Assembly: GCF_036245865.1 (NCBI RefSeq)
Contig: NZ_BTTW01000006.1
Location: 186,001-250,000 of the forward strand
Reading direction: 5' to 3'
Length of the DNA stretch: 64,000 nucleotides
From: Corallococcus caeni
GTDB taxonomy: Bacteria > Myxococcota > Myxococcia > Myxococcales > Myxococcaceae
The notes beneath the pieces were generated by a model. It searched no databases. It was not told the DNA's origin and saw only the letters and a program-made list of their open reading frames with translations. Of this stretch, positions 1-9,369 are shown piece after piece (position 1 is the stretch's first letter; every line of letters starts with the position of its first letter). The translations under genes were made by a program, and so were the position numbers.

Positions 1-1092
1 CGCCAGGCTGTAGACGAAGAACCCCACGCCCACCGCGCTCACCATCAGGAACTGGCGCCAGACGGCCCAGAGTCCTCCGCCCCGGTAGATGATGACCTGC
101 GAGAAGCTGACGAAGTGCCGGGCGGGCAGGAGGTACGTCACGTACTGCAGCCACTTCGGCTGACTCTCCACGGGCGTGCTCCCGCCCGACAGCAGCATCA
201 GCACGAGCACCACCAGGATGATGAGCAGCGCGAACTGCGCCATCGAGCGGGAGATGGTCCCCAGGAAGATGCCGAGCGCCGTGGCGAAGAACAGGTAGAG
301 CACGACGCCCACGAACCACAGCACCACCGAGCCGGCGAACGGCACCTTCAGCACCATGTGCACGACCAGCAGGAGCGAAGCCGCGGTCGCCACCAGGATG
401 ACCAGCCCGTTGGCCCAGACCTTCGCCATCGCGATCTCGAACGAGGTCAGCGGCATCACGAGCAGGTGCTCCAGCGTCCCGTGCTCACGCTCACGGATGA
501 CCGCCGCGCCCGTCAGGACGACCGTCAGCAGGGTTATCTGGTTGATGATGGCCACCACGCTCTTGAACCAGGACGAGACCCCGTTGGGGTTGAAGAGCTT
601 GCGGACGATCAGGTTGACGGGCTTCGGTCCCGTCTCCTCCGTGCGCTTGAGGAAGGAGGCGATCCGGTCGTTGATGATGTTCTTGATGTAGCCGGAGCCG
701 ATGCCCGCCTGCTGCATGGCGGTCGCGTCGATGTTCACCTGGATATCCGGGTTGCGCCCCGCGCGGAGGTCGTGCTCGAAGCGGGGCGGAATCACGACGA
801 CGAACATGAACCGGCCCCGGTCCATGTCCCCCTGGACCGCATCCGGGGAGATGAGCTCCGGCACCTTGAAGCGGGGAGGATAGAAGGCGTTGAGCAGCTC
901 CTTGGACAACGCGGACCCGTCCTCGTCCGCGAAGGCAATCGAGGCGTTGTTCACCTCGCTCGAGGTCCCCGTGGCCTGGACATAGATGGCCAGCGTGAAC
1001 GCATACACGACGAACACGACCAGCACCGCGTCGCTGAGCAGGCTGCGCAGCTCCTTCAGCCCGAGCCAGAGGATGTTCAGCAGCGAGTTCAC
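1..1092 (-). CDS. ABC-2 type transport permease (YhhJ-like), 3' end outside window
   Basis: Membrane permease of a tripartite ABC export system. Reading from a GTG at 1092 gives 364 residues without a stop before the window edge. YhhJ-type permeases are about 375 residues, so only some ten are missing. An N-terminal transmembrane segment (about residues 20-40) is followed by a large extracytoplasmic domain and then five or more C-terminal membrane segments. The phrase VIREREHGTLEHLLVMPL (near residues 205-222) is the conserved cytoplasmic ABC2_membrane motif. The start lies two bases after the stop of the upstream RbbA-like gene, so the genes are co-transcribed and probably translationally coupled. 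The family is clear; the substrate is unknown. Confidence 0.9.
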   Translation of the reverse strand, partial: MNSLLNILWLGLKELRSLLSDAVLVVFVVYAFTLAIYVQATGTSSEVNNASIAFADEDGSALSKELLNAFYPPRFKVPELISPDAVQGDMDRGRFMFVVVIPPRFEHDLRAGRNPDIQVNIDATAMQQAGIGSGYIKNIINDRIASFLKRTEETGPKPVNLIVRKLFNPNGVSSWFKSVVAIINQITLLTVVLTGAAVIREREHGTLEHLLVMPLTSFEIAMAKVWANGLVILVATAASLLLVVHMVLKVPFAGSVVLWFVGVVLYLFFATALGIFLGTISRSMAQFALLIILVVLVLMLLSGGSTPVESQPKWLQYVTYLLPARHFVSFSQVIIYRGGGLWAVWRQFLMVSAVGVGFFVYSLA

Positions 1093-1094
1093 CG

Positions 1095-3908
1095 CTATTT
1101 CTCCTGCTTTCTCAAGCCGATGACGCTGATACCCAGGAGGACGGGGACGCATACGGCCAGGAAGGCGACGTCCCTCAGGATGAGGCCCGCCCCTAGCCCC
1201 TTGGTGAAGGCGCCCAGGCTGGCGTGCATGTAATAGGTGGCCGGCCAGATGGAACCGACGACACCGGCCCCGCCCTGCAGCGTGGAGACGGGCTGCAACA
1301 AGCCGGAGAACTGGATGGTGGGCACGATGGTCAGGATGGCCGTGACGAAGACGGCCGCCACCTGGCTGCCGGTGAACGTGGACGTAACCATCCCGATGCC
1401 TGTCGTCGCCGCGACGTAGAACAGCGTGCAGAGCACCAACGTCAGGAAGCTGCCCTTGATGGGGACGCCGAAGACCACCAGCGCCAGGGCGGTCAGGATG
1501 AAGAAGTTCGCCATCCCGATGACCACGTAGGGCAGCTGCTTCCCGAGCAGGTACTCCAGCCTCCCCGTGGGCGTGACATAGAAGTTGATGATCGACCCCA
1601 GCTCCTTCTCCCGCACGATGCTGACCGTCATGAGGATCGCGGGAATGAGCAGCAGCAGCAGCGCCGGGACGCTCGGCACGATGGAGTAGACGCTCTCGAA
1701 GGTGGGATTGTAGAGGTAGCGCTCCTCGATGTTGGCCGTGTCCTTCTGGGCTCTGGCCGAATGGAAACCGCTCGCGGGATCCCGCAGCATCCGGTTGTGG
1801 ACCGCCTGGGCATATTGCTCGACGGTGTCCCCACGGAAGGTCATGGCGCCGTCCACCTGCGCCAGCACCTCCGGTCCCGAGCCCCGGCGCAAGTCCAGAC
1901 CGAAGCGAGGCGGAATCTCCAGCACCATCGAGACATCGTCGGACTGGAGCCTGCGGAGCGCCTGGTCCGAGGAATCAGCTGGCGGGGTCAGGGCGAAATA
2001 GGGTTTCGCCGAGCTGAACTGCTCGATGTACGCGCGGCTCTCGGGCGACTGGTCCATGTCCAGCGCGGCGAAGCGGATGTTCTCCACGTCGGTCGTGATG
2101 CCGAAGCCGAAGACGAGCATCAGCAACGCCGAGCCGATGAAGGCAAACGCGAGCCGGACCTTGTCGCGGAGGATCTGGATGGCCTCGTTGTGACTGTACG
2201 CGAGCAGCCGGCCGAGTCTCAGCCGGAGGCCCGCCCGGTCCACTCGATGCGCGGGCGCGGGCGCGGGCGGGGGGGCCTCGGGCGCGCGCGCGGGAGTCGC
2301 GTCCCTGGCCGCCGCGCCCTTGTCCTCGGCGCGAGCCTTTTCGGCGATGGCGTCTTCCATGTAGCCGATGAAGGCGGTCTCCAGGCTGTCCGCGTTCCGG
2401 GCCTCGATGAGCTTCTGGGGCGAGTCCGCCGCCAGCACCTTCCCCGCGTTCATGAGGGAGATGCGGTCGCAGCGCATCCCCTCGTTCATGAAGTGCGTCG
2501 TCACGAAGATGGTGACGCCCTGCTTGCGCGACAGGTCGATGAGCAGCTCCCAGAAGCTGTCCCGGGCGACGGGATCGACCCCCGACGTGGGCTCGTCCAG
2601 GATGAGGATCTGCGGCCCGTGCAGCACGGCGACGGCCAGCGAGAGCCGCTGGCGCAGGCCCATGGGCAGGTCTCCGGCCAGCGCCTCCAGGTGCGTGCCC
2701 AGGCCGAACCGCTCCACCAGTTCGTCGATGCGCGCCTTCGCCTTGTCTGGCGGCAGGTGGTAGAGCCGGGCGTGCAGCACCAGGTTCTGCTGGACGCTCA
2801 GCTCGCCGTAGAGCGAGAACGCCTGCGTCATGTAGCCCAGGTTCTTGCGCACCTCCATGCTGCCGGCATCCACGGAGCTGCCGAAGAGCTTCGCCGTCCC
2901 TTCCGTGGGAGGCAGCAGGCCGGTCAGCATCTTCATCGTCGTGGACTTGCCGCAGCCGTTGGAGCCCAGGAAGCCGAAGATCTCCCCGCGCTCAATCGAC
3001 AGGGTGACGTGGTCGACGGCGGTGAAGGTCCCGAAGCGGCGGGTGAGCCCATGGGCCTCGATGGCCAGCTCCGCGTTGCCCGGCGCGCGGGGCGGGATGA
3101 CGATCTCCTTGTGGCCCCGGCGCTTCTCCTCGGGGAGCAGCGCGATGAAGCATTGCTCCAGGTTCTGGGTCCCGGAGCGCTCCATCAGCTCCGCGGGCGT
3201 CCCCGTCGCCAGCACGCGCCCCGCGTCCATGGCGACGATCCAATCCCACTGCTGCGCCTCGTCCATGTACGCAGTGGAGATGATGACGCTCATGCCGGGG
3301 CGCCCGGCGCGGATGTCGTCGATGAGGCTCCAGAACTGCCGCCGGGAGAGCGGGTCGACGCCGGTGGTGGGCTCGTCGAGGATGAGCAGGTCGGGGTCGT
3401 GCACCAGCGCGCCGCACAGGCCCACCTTCTGCTTCATGCCGCCGGAGAGCTTGCCGGCGGGGCGCTCCGCGAACTTGCCCAGGCCCGTGGCCGCGAGCAG
3501 CTCCGGGACGCGCGCCTTGCGCTCCTCGGGGGACAACCCGAAGAGCCGGGCCATGAAGTCGACGTTGTCGTAGACGCTGAGCTCCAGGTAGAGGTTCTTC
3601 CCCAGCCCCTGGGGCATGTACGCGATGCGCGGCCCCACGGAGCGCCGGTGCCGGGCGTCCGCGATGTCCCCGTCCAGGACCGTCACCCGGCCCTGCTGCA
3701 TCTTCTTGGAGCCGGCGACCAGGGCCATCAGCGTCGACTTGCCGACGCCGTCAGGGCCCACGATGCCCACCATGATGCCGCTGGGCACGTCGAGCGAGAT
3801 GCCGTCGAGCGCGACGACCTTGCCGTAGCGGTGGGTCACGTCCTGGATGGACACCACAGGCCTGCTGGAGGCGCCCGCCGGCGATGCTGGAGTCACGGAT
3901 GCGTTCAT
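1095..3908 (-). CDS. RbbA-like ABC exporter: two ATPase domains fused to an ABC-2 permease
   Basis: A 937-residue fusion protein. ATPase 1 has Walker A GPDGVGKST (residues 51-59) and signature LSGGMKQK. ATPase 2 has Walker A GSNGCGKST and a degenerate signature, LPMGLRQR. The C-terminal 370 residues form an ABC2_membrane domain with one N-proximal and about five C-terminal helices. This is the architecture of E. coli RbbA/YhiH (about 910 residues). The frame is open to a GTG at 3950, but that start would overlap the end of the adaptor gene. The ATG at 3908 has a G-rich ribosome site about 8 bases upstream and is preferred. It sits between the HlyD adaptor and the second permease, so it should energise export across the envelope. 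The substrate cannot be read from the sequence. Confidence 0.92.
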   Translation of the reverse strand: MNASVTPASPAGASSRPVVSIQDVTHRYGKVVALDGISLDVPSGIMVGIVGPDGVGKSTLMALVAGSKKMQQGRVTVLDGDIADARHRRSVGPRIAYMPQGLGKNLYLELSVYDNVDFMARLFGLSPEERKARVPELLAATGLGKFAERPAGKLSGGMKQKVGLCGALVHDPDLLILDEPTTGVDPLSRRQFWSLIDDIRAGRPGMSVIISTAYMDEAQQWDWIVAMDAGRVLATGTPAELMERSGTQNLEQCFIALLPEEKRRGHKEIVIPPRAPGNAELAIEAHGLTRRFGTFTAVDHVTLSIERGEIFGFLGSNGCGKSTTMKMLTGLLPPTEGTAKLFGSSVDAGSMEVRKNLGYMTQAFSLYGELSVQQNLVLHARLYHLPPDKAKARIDELVERFGLGTHLEALAGDLPMGLRQRLSLAVAVLHGPQILILDEPTSGVDPVARDSFWELLIDLSRKQGVTIFVTTHFMNEGMRCDRISLMNAGKVLAADSPQKLIEARNADSLETAFIGYMEDAIAEKARAEDKGAAARDATPARAPEAPPPAPAPAHRVDRAGLRLRLGRLLAYSHNEAIQILRDKVRLAFAFIGSALLMLVFGFGITTDVENIRFAALDMDQSPESRAYIEQFSSAKPYFALTPPADSSDQALRRLQSDDVSMVLEIPPRFGLDLRRGSGPEVLAQVDGAMTFRGDTVEQYAQAVHNRMLRDPASGFHSARAQKDTANIEERYLYNPTFESVYSIVPSVPALLLLLIPAILMTVSIVREKELGSIINFYVTPTGRLEYLLGKQLPYVVIGMANFFILTALALVVFGVPIKGSFLTLVLCTLFYVAATTGIGMVTSTFTGSQVAAVFVTAILTIVPTIQFSGLLQPVSTLQGGAGVVGSIWPATYYMHASLGAFTKGLGAGLILRDVAFLAVCVPVLLGISVIGLRKQEK

Positions 3909-3930
3909 GGCGGAGCCCCCCGGTGGCCGG

Positions 3931-4941
3931 CTAACGGGACGCGGATTCACCCGTGATGACGTTCTGCAACCGGGCGGGCCACTCCGCGGAGGGGTCCACC
4001 TTGACGTAGCCGACGCCGCGAATGCCTGTCTTGATTCGCTCGACGTAGCGGCTGGCCAGCTCCCGGGGGACCTGGAGCTTCACGCGGAACACCAGCTTCT
4101 CCCGCTCGCTCTTGGTCTCGACCTGCTTGGGCGTGAACTGCGCCTCCGGGGACACGAAGGACACATACCCGGGGATGGAGCGGTTGGGCTCGAAGTCGAC
4201 GGTGAGGCGCGCCTCGGAGCCAAGCCTCACCCGGGCGGCCTCGCTGGCCGGGAGGAAGATCTCCATGTAGACGTCCTCCAGGTTCACGAGCGTGAGCGCC
4301 GGTCCACCGGGCGCGAGCACCTCGCCGGGCTCGGCGAGGCGGTAGAGGACCCGTCCCGTCACCGGAGACCTGAGCGTCGCATCCGCGATGCGCGTCTGGA
4401 TGGTCTGGGCATTCGCTCGCGCGACTTCAATCTCCTGCTTGGAGGTCTTCAGCGTGGCCTCCGCCTCCGCCAGGGTGGCCCGGGTGGTCTCCAGTTGGCT
4501 CGTGCGAACGTCCACGTCCCGCTGCGAGCCGGCTCCCTGTTTCACCAACCTGCGGGCGCGCTCGGCCTCGATGGTGGCGAGTTCAATCTCACTCTTCTGC
4601 CGGACGATCCCCGCCTGGGCCACCGCCATCTTCTCCTGCATGGCCGCGAGGTTCGCGTTCGCTTCCGCCAGGCTGGACTCCAGCGTAGTGGTGTCCAGTT
4701 GCACCAGCACCTGACCTGGTTTGACGAGGTCGCCTTCGTTGACGAGGATTTGCTTCACCCGCAGGGGTTCCTTGGCGGCGACATCCGCCAGCTTCGATTC
4801 CAGGCGGCCGTTGCCCGAGACGATTCCCTCCGGCAGCGCGGATTGCTTCCCCTTCCAGTAGCGGAAGCCAATGAACGCGAGGATCGCGACGGCGACCGCC
4901 CCGAGGATCCACTTCATCTTTCCTTTCGGAAGCTTGGGCAT
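3931..4941 (-). CDS. HlyD/EmrA-type periplasmic adaptor (membrane fusion protein, YhiI-like)
   Basis: A 336-residue adaptor linking the inner-membrane ABC transporter to the outer-membrane factor. It has one N-terminal membrane anchor (about residues 9-26), a biotinyl-lipoyl half-motif (VNEGDLVKPGQVLVQLD, about residues 68-84), an alpha-helical hairpin of heptad-like repeats (about 90-190), the second lipoyl half (SPVTGRVLYRLAEPGEVL) and a beta-barrel domain. Length and order match YhiI and EmrA-like adaptors. It starts 10 bases after the stop of the outer-membrane factor gene and is followed closely by the RbbA-like gene, so the four genes form one operon. Confidence 0.92.
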   Translation of the reverse strand: MPKLPKGKMKWILGAVAVAILAFIGFRYWKGKQSALPEGIVSGNGRLESKLADVAAKEPLRVKQILVNEGDLVKPGQVLVQLDTTTLESSLAEANANLAAMQEKMAVAQAGIVRQKSEIELATIEAERARRLVKQGAGSQRDVDVRTSQLETTRATLAEAEATLKTSKQEIEVARANAQTIQTRIADATLRSPVTGRVLYRLAEPGEVLAPGGPALTLVNLEDVYMEIFLPASEAARVRLGSEARLTVDFEPNRSIPGYVSFVSPEAQFTPKQVETKSEREKLVFRVKLQVPRELASRYVERIKTGIRGVGYVKVDPSAEWPARLQNVITGESASR

Positions 4942-4951
4942 GGCGGACTCC

Positions 4952-6568
4952 CTATTGCTTTCCCGGTTGCGAAAGCGTCTTGGCTTCCTGCGCCCGCGGC
5001 TTGGACAACATGTCTCCCCAGTTCGTCCGCTGCTCCATCTCGGCTTGCATCGGTTCCGGCACGACGGGCTGGTCGCGGCGGATCTCCCAGCCTCCGCCCA
5101 GCGCCTTGTAGAGGGCGACCAGGTTCGTGGCGATGGAGGAGCTCGTCTGGGCCAGGTTGTTCTGCTGTTCCAGGAGCGAGCGTTGCGCGTCCAGCACGCG
5201 CTGGTAGTCCACGGCGCCTTCCCGGTACTGCACCACCGCGAGCTCCACCGACCGCTGCGCGGCCTTCACGGCGGCCTGCTGGAACGCCATGGCCTTCTGG
5301 GCGCTGACGAAGCCCGCCAGGGAGTCCTCCACCTCCTGGCCCGCCTTGAGCACCGTGTTGCGGTAGTTGACCAGCAATTGCTGGAACCGCGCGTCCTCCA
5401 CCCGCACCCCGTTCTTCAGGCGGCCGTAGTTCAGGAAGGGAAAGACGATGCGGGGGCCCACGGAATAGGCCAGGCTGCCCAGGGAGAAGAGGTTGCTGGA
5501 GGCCGCGCCGGCGTTGCTCGCCTGAAGTCCAATCGTCCCGAACAGGGAGAAGCTCGGATAGAGCTCCGCCTCGGCGATGCCGATTCGCGCGCACTGCGCG
5601 GCGGCGAAGAGCTCCGCGCTGCGGACATCCGGGCGCCGCCGCAGGATCTCCGCCGGCATCCCGACCGCCACCGTCGCGGGCGCCAGGGGGATCCGCTTGG
5701 GACCCGCCAGCAAGGCCTCCACGGCGCCCGTGGGCTGGCCCAGGAGCGTGCTCAGGGCGTTGCGCGCCTGCACCAGCCCGCCTTCCAACTGGGGGATGGT
5801 GGCCCGGGTGCTCTCCAGCAGGGTCGCGGCCTGCGTCATGTCCAACTCCGAGGTGGCGCCGTTGGTGAAGCGCGACTCGGCGATCCGGAAGCCCTCCTCC
5901 TGGATCCTGACGTTCTCCCGCGCCTGTTCGATGAGCACCTCGTACGTGCGCACCAGGACATAGGTCCGCGCGACCTCCGCGGTGAGCGACACGAGGGAGG
6001 ATTGGTAGTCCGCCACGGACGCCAGCAGGCCGGCGGTTCCCGACTCCACGCCCCGCCGGTACTTGCCCCAGAAGTCCACCTCCCACAGCGCGTCGAAGCC
6101 CAGCTGGTATTCCAGGTAGTGGCGGTCGATTTCGCCGAGGTTGGCCAGGTCGATCAGGTTGGACGCGGCGGCGTTCTCACTGCGCCCCACCGCGGCGGCG
6201 CTGCCGGTGGCCACCTGCACCTGCGGATACTGCCGGCCGGTGAGGATGGCCAACTGGGCGCGCGCCTCCACGATCCGCAGCCCCGCGATCCGCAGCGGCA
6301 GGTTCTGCCGGTAGGCAAGCTCGACGAGTCGGTCGAGCGACGGATCACCAAACGACTTCCACCATTGGGTGTCGACCTCGGCCTGCTTCAATAGCCGGGG
6401 GTCGCCCTGGGTACGCCACTCCTTGGCGATCGCGGCTTCGGGTCTCTTGAAGTCGGGTCCCACCGTGCACCCGGCCAGCGTTGATAGGAGGCCGAGCAGC
6501 GGCAATGCGCCGACGACGGGACCGAACCCCGGCTTCATCCCCTGCATGGTGTTGTCCGCCCCCCACAT
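4952..6568 (-). CDS. Outer membrane efflux factor, NodT/OprM-like lipoprotein
   Basis: TolC-family outer-membrane channel of 538 residues. The N-terminus has a lipoprotein signal ending in LSTLAGC, followed by TVGPDFKRP, typical of NodT/OprM family members. The paired Q.LDAQRSLLEQQNNLAQ-type helices near the C-terminus are also typical of this family. The frame is open to 6898 but that extension runs antisense into the polyphosphate kinase gene, so it is rejected. The start at 6568 has a GAGG site 9 bases upstream; ATGs at 6547 and 6538 are alternatives. It is the first gene of the export operon. Confidence 0.92.
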   Translation of the reverse strand: MWGADNTMQGMKPGFGPVVGALPLLGLLSTLAGCTVGPDFKRPEAAIAKEWRTQGDPRLLKQAEVDTQWWKSFGDPSLDRLVELAYRQNLPLRIAGLRIVEARAQLAILTGRQYPQVQVATGSAAAVGRSENAAASNLIDLANLGEIDRHYLEYQLGFDALWEVDFWGKYRRGVESGTAGLLASVADYQSSLVSLTAEVARTYVLVRTYEVLIEQARENVRIQEEGFRIAESRFTNGATSELDMTQAATLLESTRATIPQLEGGLVQARNALSTLLGQPTGAVEALLAGPKRIPLAPATVAVGMPAEILRRRPDVRSAELFAAAQCARIGIAEAELYPSFSLFGTIGLQASNAGAASSNLFSLGSLAYSVGPRIVFPFLNYGRLKNGVRVEDARFQQLLVNYRNTVLKAGQEVEDSLAGFVSAQKAMAFQQAAVKAAQRSVELAVVQYREGAVDYQRVLDAQRSLLEQQNNLAQTSSSIATNLVALYKALGGGWEIRRDQPVVPEPMQAEMEQRTNWGDMLSKPRAQEAKTLSQPGKQ

Positions 6569-6814
6569 CCGAGACACCTCGATGATGGACGAGAGGGTCC
6601 GCACCGCGCGGGGCACACGGAAGTACGAGCGGTCCGGATGCCCCGTGGGACAATCCGCGCTGTCCTTTGCGCAATGCAAGACACCGACGCGGGGGCGACG
6701 TGGATGTCGTAGGCCCCACAAGGTCAATGTCTTCCAGCGGGTTCCTCCAGCTGGCGGACGCGTCTCCCCACGGTACGCATTGCGCCTGTCGTCGGGGCGC
6801 ACGACCCTGGGACC

Positions 6815-7615
6815 ATGGCCCAGGACACCCATGCAGAGCCCCTGAAGCGCAAGGACTACGAGAAGGCGCTTCGCAAGCTCCAGGCCCGGCTCTGCCAACT
6901 CCAGGACTGGGTCAAGCAGGAGGGAATGCGGGTCATCGTGGTCTTCGAAGGGCGGGACGCCGCGGGGAAGGGAGGGACGATTCGCGCCATCACGGAGCGG
7001 GTGAGCCCCCGGGTGTTTCGCGTGGTGGCCCTCCCGGCGCCTTCAAGCCGGGAGCAGTCCCAGATGTACCTGCAGCGGTACGTGCCGCACTTCCCGGCGG
7101 CGGGGGAGATCGTGATCTTCGATCGCAGTTGGTACAACCGGGCCGGCGTGGAGCCCGTGATGGGGTTCTGCACTCCCGAAGAACACGAGCGCTTCCTGCT
7201 GGGGTGTCCCGTCTTCGAGAAGTACATGGTGGAGAGCGGAATCCTCCTGGTGAAGATCTGGCTCGAGGTCGGCAAGGCGGAGCAGGCGCGGCGGTTCGCG
7301 GCGCGGATCGACGACCCCCTCCGGCAGTGGAAGCTGAGCCCCATGGACCTCAAGTCCTGGACGCGCTGGTACGACTACTCCCGGGCGAGGGATCAGATGC
7401 TGGCGGCGACGGACACGCCGCACGCGCCCTGGTACATCCTGCGCTCCGACAACAAGAAGAAGGCGCGGCTCAACTGCATCCGCTTCCTGCTGGAGAAGAT
7501 TCCCCACAAGCAGGTGAAGCGTCCCAAGGTGAAGCTGCCCCGCCGCTCCGAGCGGGGCGCGTATGACGACGACGCCTCGCTCCAGGGGAAGAACTTCATC
7601 CCCGAGCGGTACTGA
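6815..7615 (+). CDS. ppk2: Polyphosphate kinase 2 (PPK2 family)
   Basis: A 266-residue P-loop kinase of the PPK2 family, which uses polyphosphate to phosphorylate nucleotides (usually ADP or GDP). Walker A is GRDAAGKGG at residues 46-54. The family block EIVIFDRSWYNRAG (residues 98-111) supplies Walker B and the lid arginine, and DLKSWTRWYDYSRARD lies in the C-terminal half. It is divergently transcribed from the export operon with about 245 bases between them. Nearby aldolase and phosphoketolase genes suggest a role in phosphate and energy balance. The sequence does not decide between ADP and GDP preference. Confidence 0.95.
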   Translation: MAQDTHAEPLKRKDYEKALRKLQARLCQLQDWVKQEGMRVIVVFEGRDAAGKGGTIRAITERVSPRVFRVVALPAPSSREQSQMYLQRYVPHFPAAGEIVIFDRSWYNRAGVEPVMGFCTPEEHERFLLGCPVFEKYMVESGILLVKIWLEVGKAEQARRFAARIDDPLRQWKLSPMDLKSWTRWYDYSRARDQMLAATDTPHAPWYILRSDNKKKARLNCIRFLLEKIPHKQVKRPKVKLPRRSERGAYDDDASLQGKNFIPERY

Positions 7616-7642
7616 GCCCGCGCCCGGACGAGCGGTGGCCCC

Positions 7643-9157
7643 TCAAGGGGCTTCCTCCTGCCCGAGCAGGGCGGCGGGGTCCGCCACCACGAGGTCCGCG
7701 CCGTGGCGGCGCAGCTCGGCGGGCTGGCCCAGCCGGTCGACGCCAATGACATAGGCGAAGTGGGCACCCCGTGCGGCCGCGACGCCGGCGGGCGTGTCCT
7801 CGAAGACGACCGTCTCCTCCGTGTCGACGCCCAGGGCACGGGCCGCCGCGAGGTAGAGCGCGGGGGGCATCGTGGCGTCGAGCCGCGCGTCGAAGAGGTC
7901 CAGGAGGCCGGCGGACTGGAGCATCCCGGCGCCGTGCCTGCTCGCGGAGACGACCGCGGTCTTGAGGCCCATGGCGCGCGCCGCCTGGACGTAGCGGACC
8001 GTTCCCTCATACGTCTCCACGCGCTCCTGCTGGAGCAGCTCCGTCAGGAGTTCGGACTTGCGGTCGTTCAGCGCGTGGACCGTGCTCTCCGGCAGCGCGA
8101 TGCCACGGGCGTCGATGAACGCGTGGATCCCCTCCAGCGCCGGCTTGCCGTCGAAGAAGCGGCTGTAGTCTCGCACCAGGTCGAAGGGGATGAAGGGCTG
8201 CCCGGAGGAGCGCGCGCGCTGCCGCAGGTAGTAGTCGCACAGCTGCTTCCAGGCTCGTGCGTGGAGGCTGGCGGTCTGGGTGAGGACGCCGTCGAGTCCA
8301 AAGAGGCAGGCGCGCGCGCGGGGTGGGAGCCCCAGCTTCGTCCGCGCGAGGGGCGGCTGGCCCAGGAGGAAGGTCTCGACCGCGTGGGCGAAGCCCTCCT
8401 CGTCGTTGGTGCGCGTGACGTGGCGCGCGAACCGCTGGACCTCGGGGCTGGCGTTGCCCATGGCGATGCCCATGCCCGCGGTGGTCAGCATGGGCAGGTC
8501 GTTGGCCATGTCCCCGATGGCCGCGATCTGCTCGAGCGGCAGCCCGAGGAGGCGCGCGGCCTCGCGCACGACCATCCCCTTGTTCGCTTCAGGGTGCGTG
8601 ACGTCGACGTAGTAGGGCGTCGAGCGCGCCGCCGAGGCCTCCGTCCCCAGCCGCAGGGCGAGCTCGGCCTCGCACCGCGCGACCCGCTCCTTGTCCTCGC
8701 TCACCCCGACGAGCTTGATGGCGGCGTCGAGCACGCCGTGCAGGTCCGCGATGACGACCGGGTCGAACCCGACGTTGCTCTGCTCCCTCGCCACGCGGAA
8801 GGCGTTGGGGGCGCGGAGGAACCACTCCGCCCCCTGGTATACCCAGACATCCAGGCCCGCCTGGAGCATGAAGTCCACGGCCTGTCTGGCAATGGTGGGC
8901 GGCAGGGTCCGCTGCGCCAGCACCGTCGTCAGGTCGGGTTTGACGTACACGCCGCCGTTGAACGCAGCCAGGGGGGCCGTGAGCTTCAGCGGGGCCACCA
9001 GTCCTGCCATTCCGCGCGGCGGCCGCCCGCTCGTGAGGGTGAACAGGATGCCGCGGTCGCGCAGCCGGGCGACGGCGTCGCAGGTTCGCGCGGTGAGGAG
9101 CTTGTCCCGCGTCACCATGGTCCCGTCGACATCCGCGATGAGCAACTTGAGGGTCAT
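7643..9157 (-). CDS. Double HAD protein: Cof-type phosphatase fused to a degenerate beta-phosphoglucomutase-like domain
   Basis: A 504-residue two-domain protein. The N-domain (about 1-265) is a Cof/HAD-IIB phosphatase with intact motif I DVDGT (D9, D11), TSGRPP, and motif IV GDMANDLPML. The C-domain (about 280-504) resembles beta-phosphoglucomutase-type HAD-IA enzymes (LHARAWKQLC cap, VFEDTPAGVAAARG motif IV). Its motif I reads LFGLDGV, so glycine 287 replaces the nucleophilic aspartate; the codon is GGA on the minus strand. The motif III lysine usually seen in GKPAPD is also absent (ATMPPALY). The C-domain is therefore probably not a phosphotransferase. The start at 9157 is chosen because the longer frame lacks homology. 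It is divergent from the aldolase gene. Confidence 0.88.
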   Translation of the reverse strand: MTLKLLIADVDGTMVTRDKLLTARTCDAVARLRDRGILFTLTSGRPPRGMAGLVAPLKLTAPLAAFNGGVYVKPDLTTVLAQRTLPPTIARQAVDFMLQAGLDVWVYQGAEWFLRAPNAFRVAREQSNVGFDPVVIADLHGVLDAAIKLVGVSEDKERVARCEAELALRLGTEASAARSTPYYVDVTHPEANKGMVVREAARLLGLPLEQIAAIGDMANDLPMLTTAGMGIAMGNASPEVQRFARHVTRTNDEEGFAHAVETFLLGQPPLARTKLGLPPRARACLFGLDGVLTQTASLHARAWKQLCDYYLRQRARSSGQPFIPFDLVRDYSRFFDGKPALEGIHAFIDARGIALPESTVHALNDRKSELLTELLQQERVETYEGTVRYVQAARAMGLKTAVVSASRHGAGMLQSAGLLDLFDARLDATMPPALYLAAARALGVDTEETVVFEDTPAGVAAARGAHFAYVIGVDRLGQPAELRRHGADLVVADPAALLGQEEAP

Positions 9158-9369
9158 GGTTGTCTCCAGCGCCCGCCCGCTCGCCGGCGTGACCGCGACA
9201 CCGGGCGTCGCCAGTGACAGCGGGGTCCAGGGGGAAGATGGCAATCGCGGCGTGGGTCGCACCATCCCGTCCGGCGCTCAAAGGCAGCCCCGTTGCCGAG
9301 CGCCACCTCGCGGGTTGTCGGCACGTCAGGACGCCCCCAGCTTCACTCTCAGGAAGACGGGAGGAACAC

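Noticed and set aside
3909-3950. GTG start at 3950 for the RbbA-like protein
   Set aside because: It would overlap the adaptor gene by 20 bases; the ATG at 3908 has a better ribosome site.
1224-3956. A 910-codon plus-strand frame opposite the RbbA-like gene
   Set aside because: Highly Arg/Gly/Gln/His-rich translation without motifs, fully antisense to a gene with clear ABC transporter domains; a product of GC-rich third positions. The same applies to the long plus-strand frames at 15706-18366 and 19749-25976.
6569-6898. N-terminal extension of the outer-membrane factor
   Set aside because: It adds 110 residues before a clear lipoprotein signal and overlaps the divergent polyphosphate kinase gene.
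7640-7655. Terminator hairpin between polyphosphate kinase and HAD genes (GCCCC/GGGGC)
   Set aside because: The stem is only 5 bp and overlaps the HAD stop codon; too weak to call.
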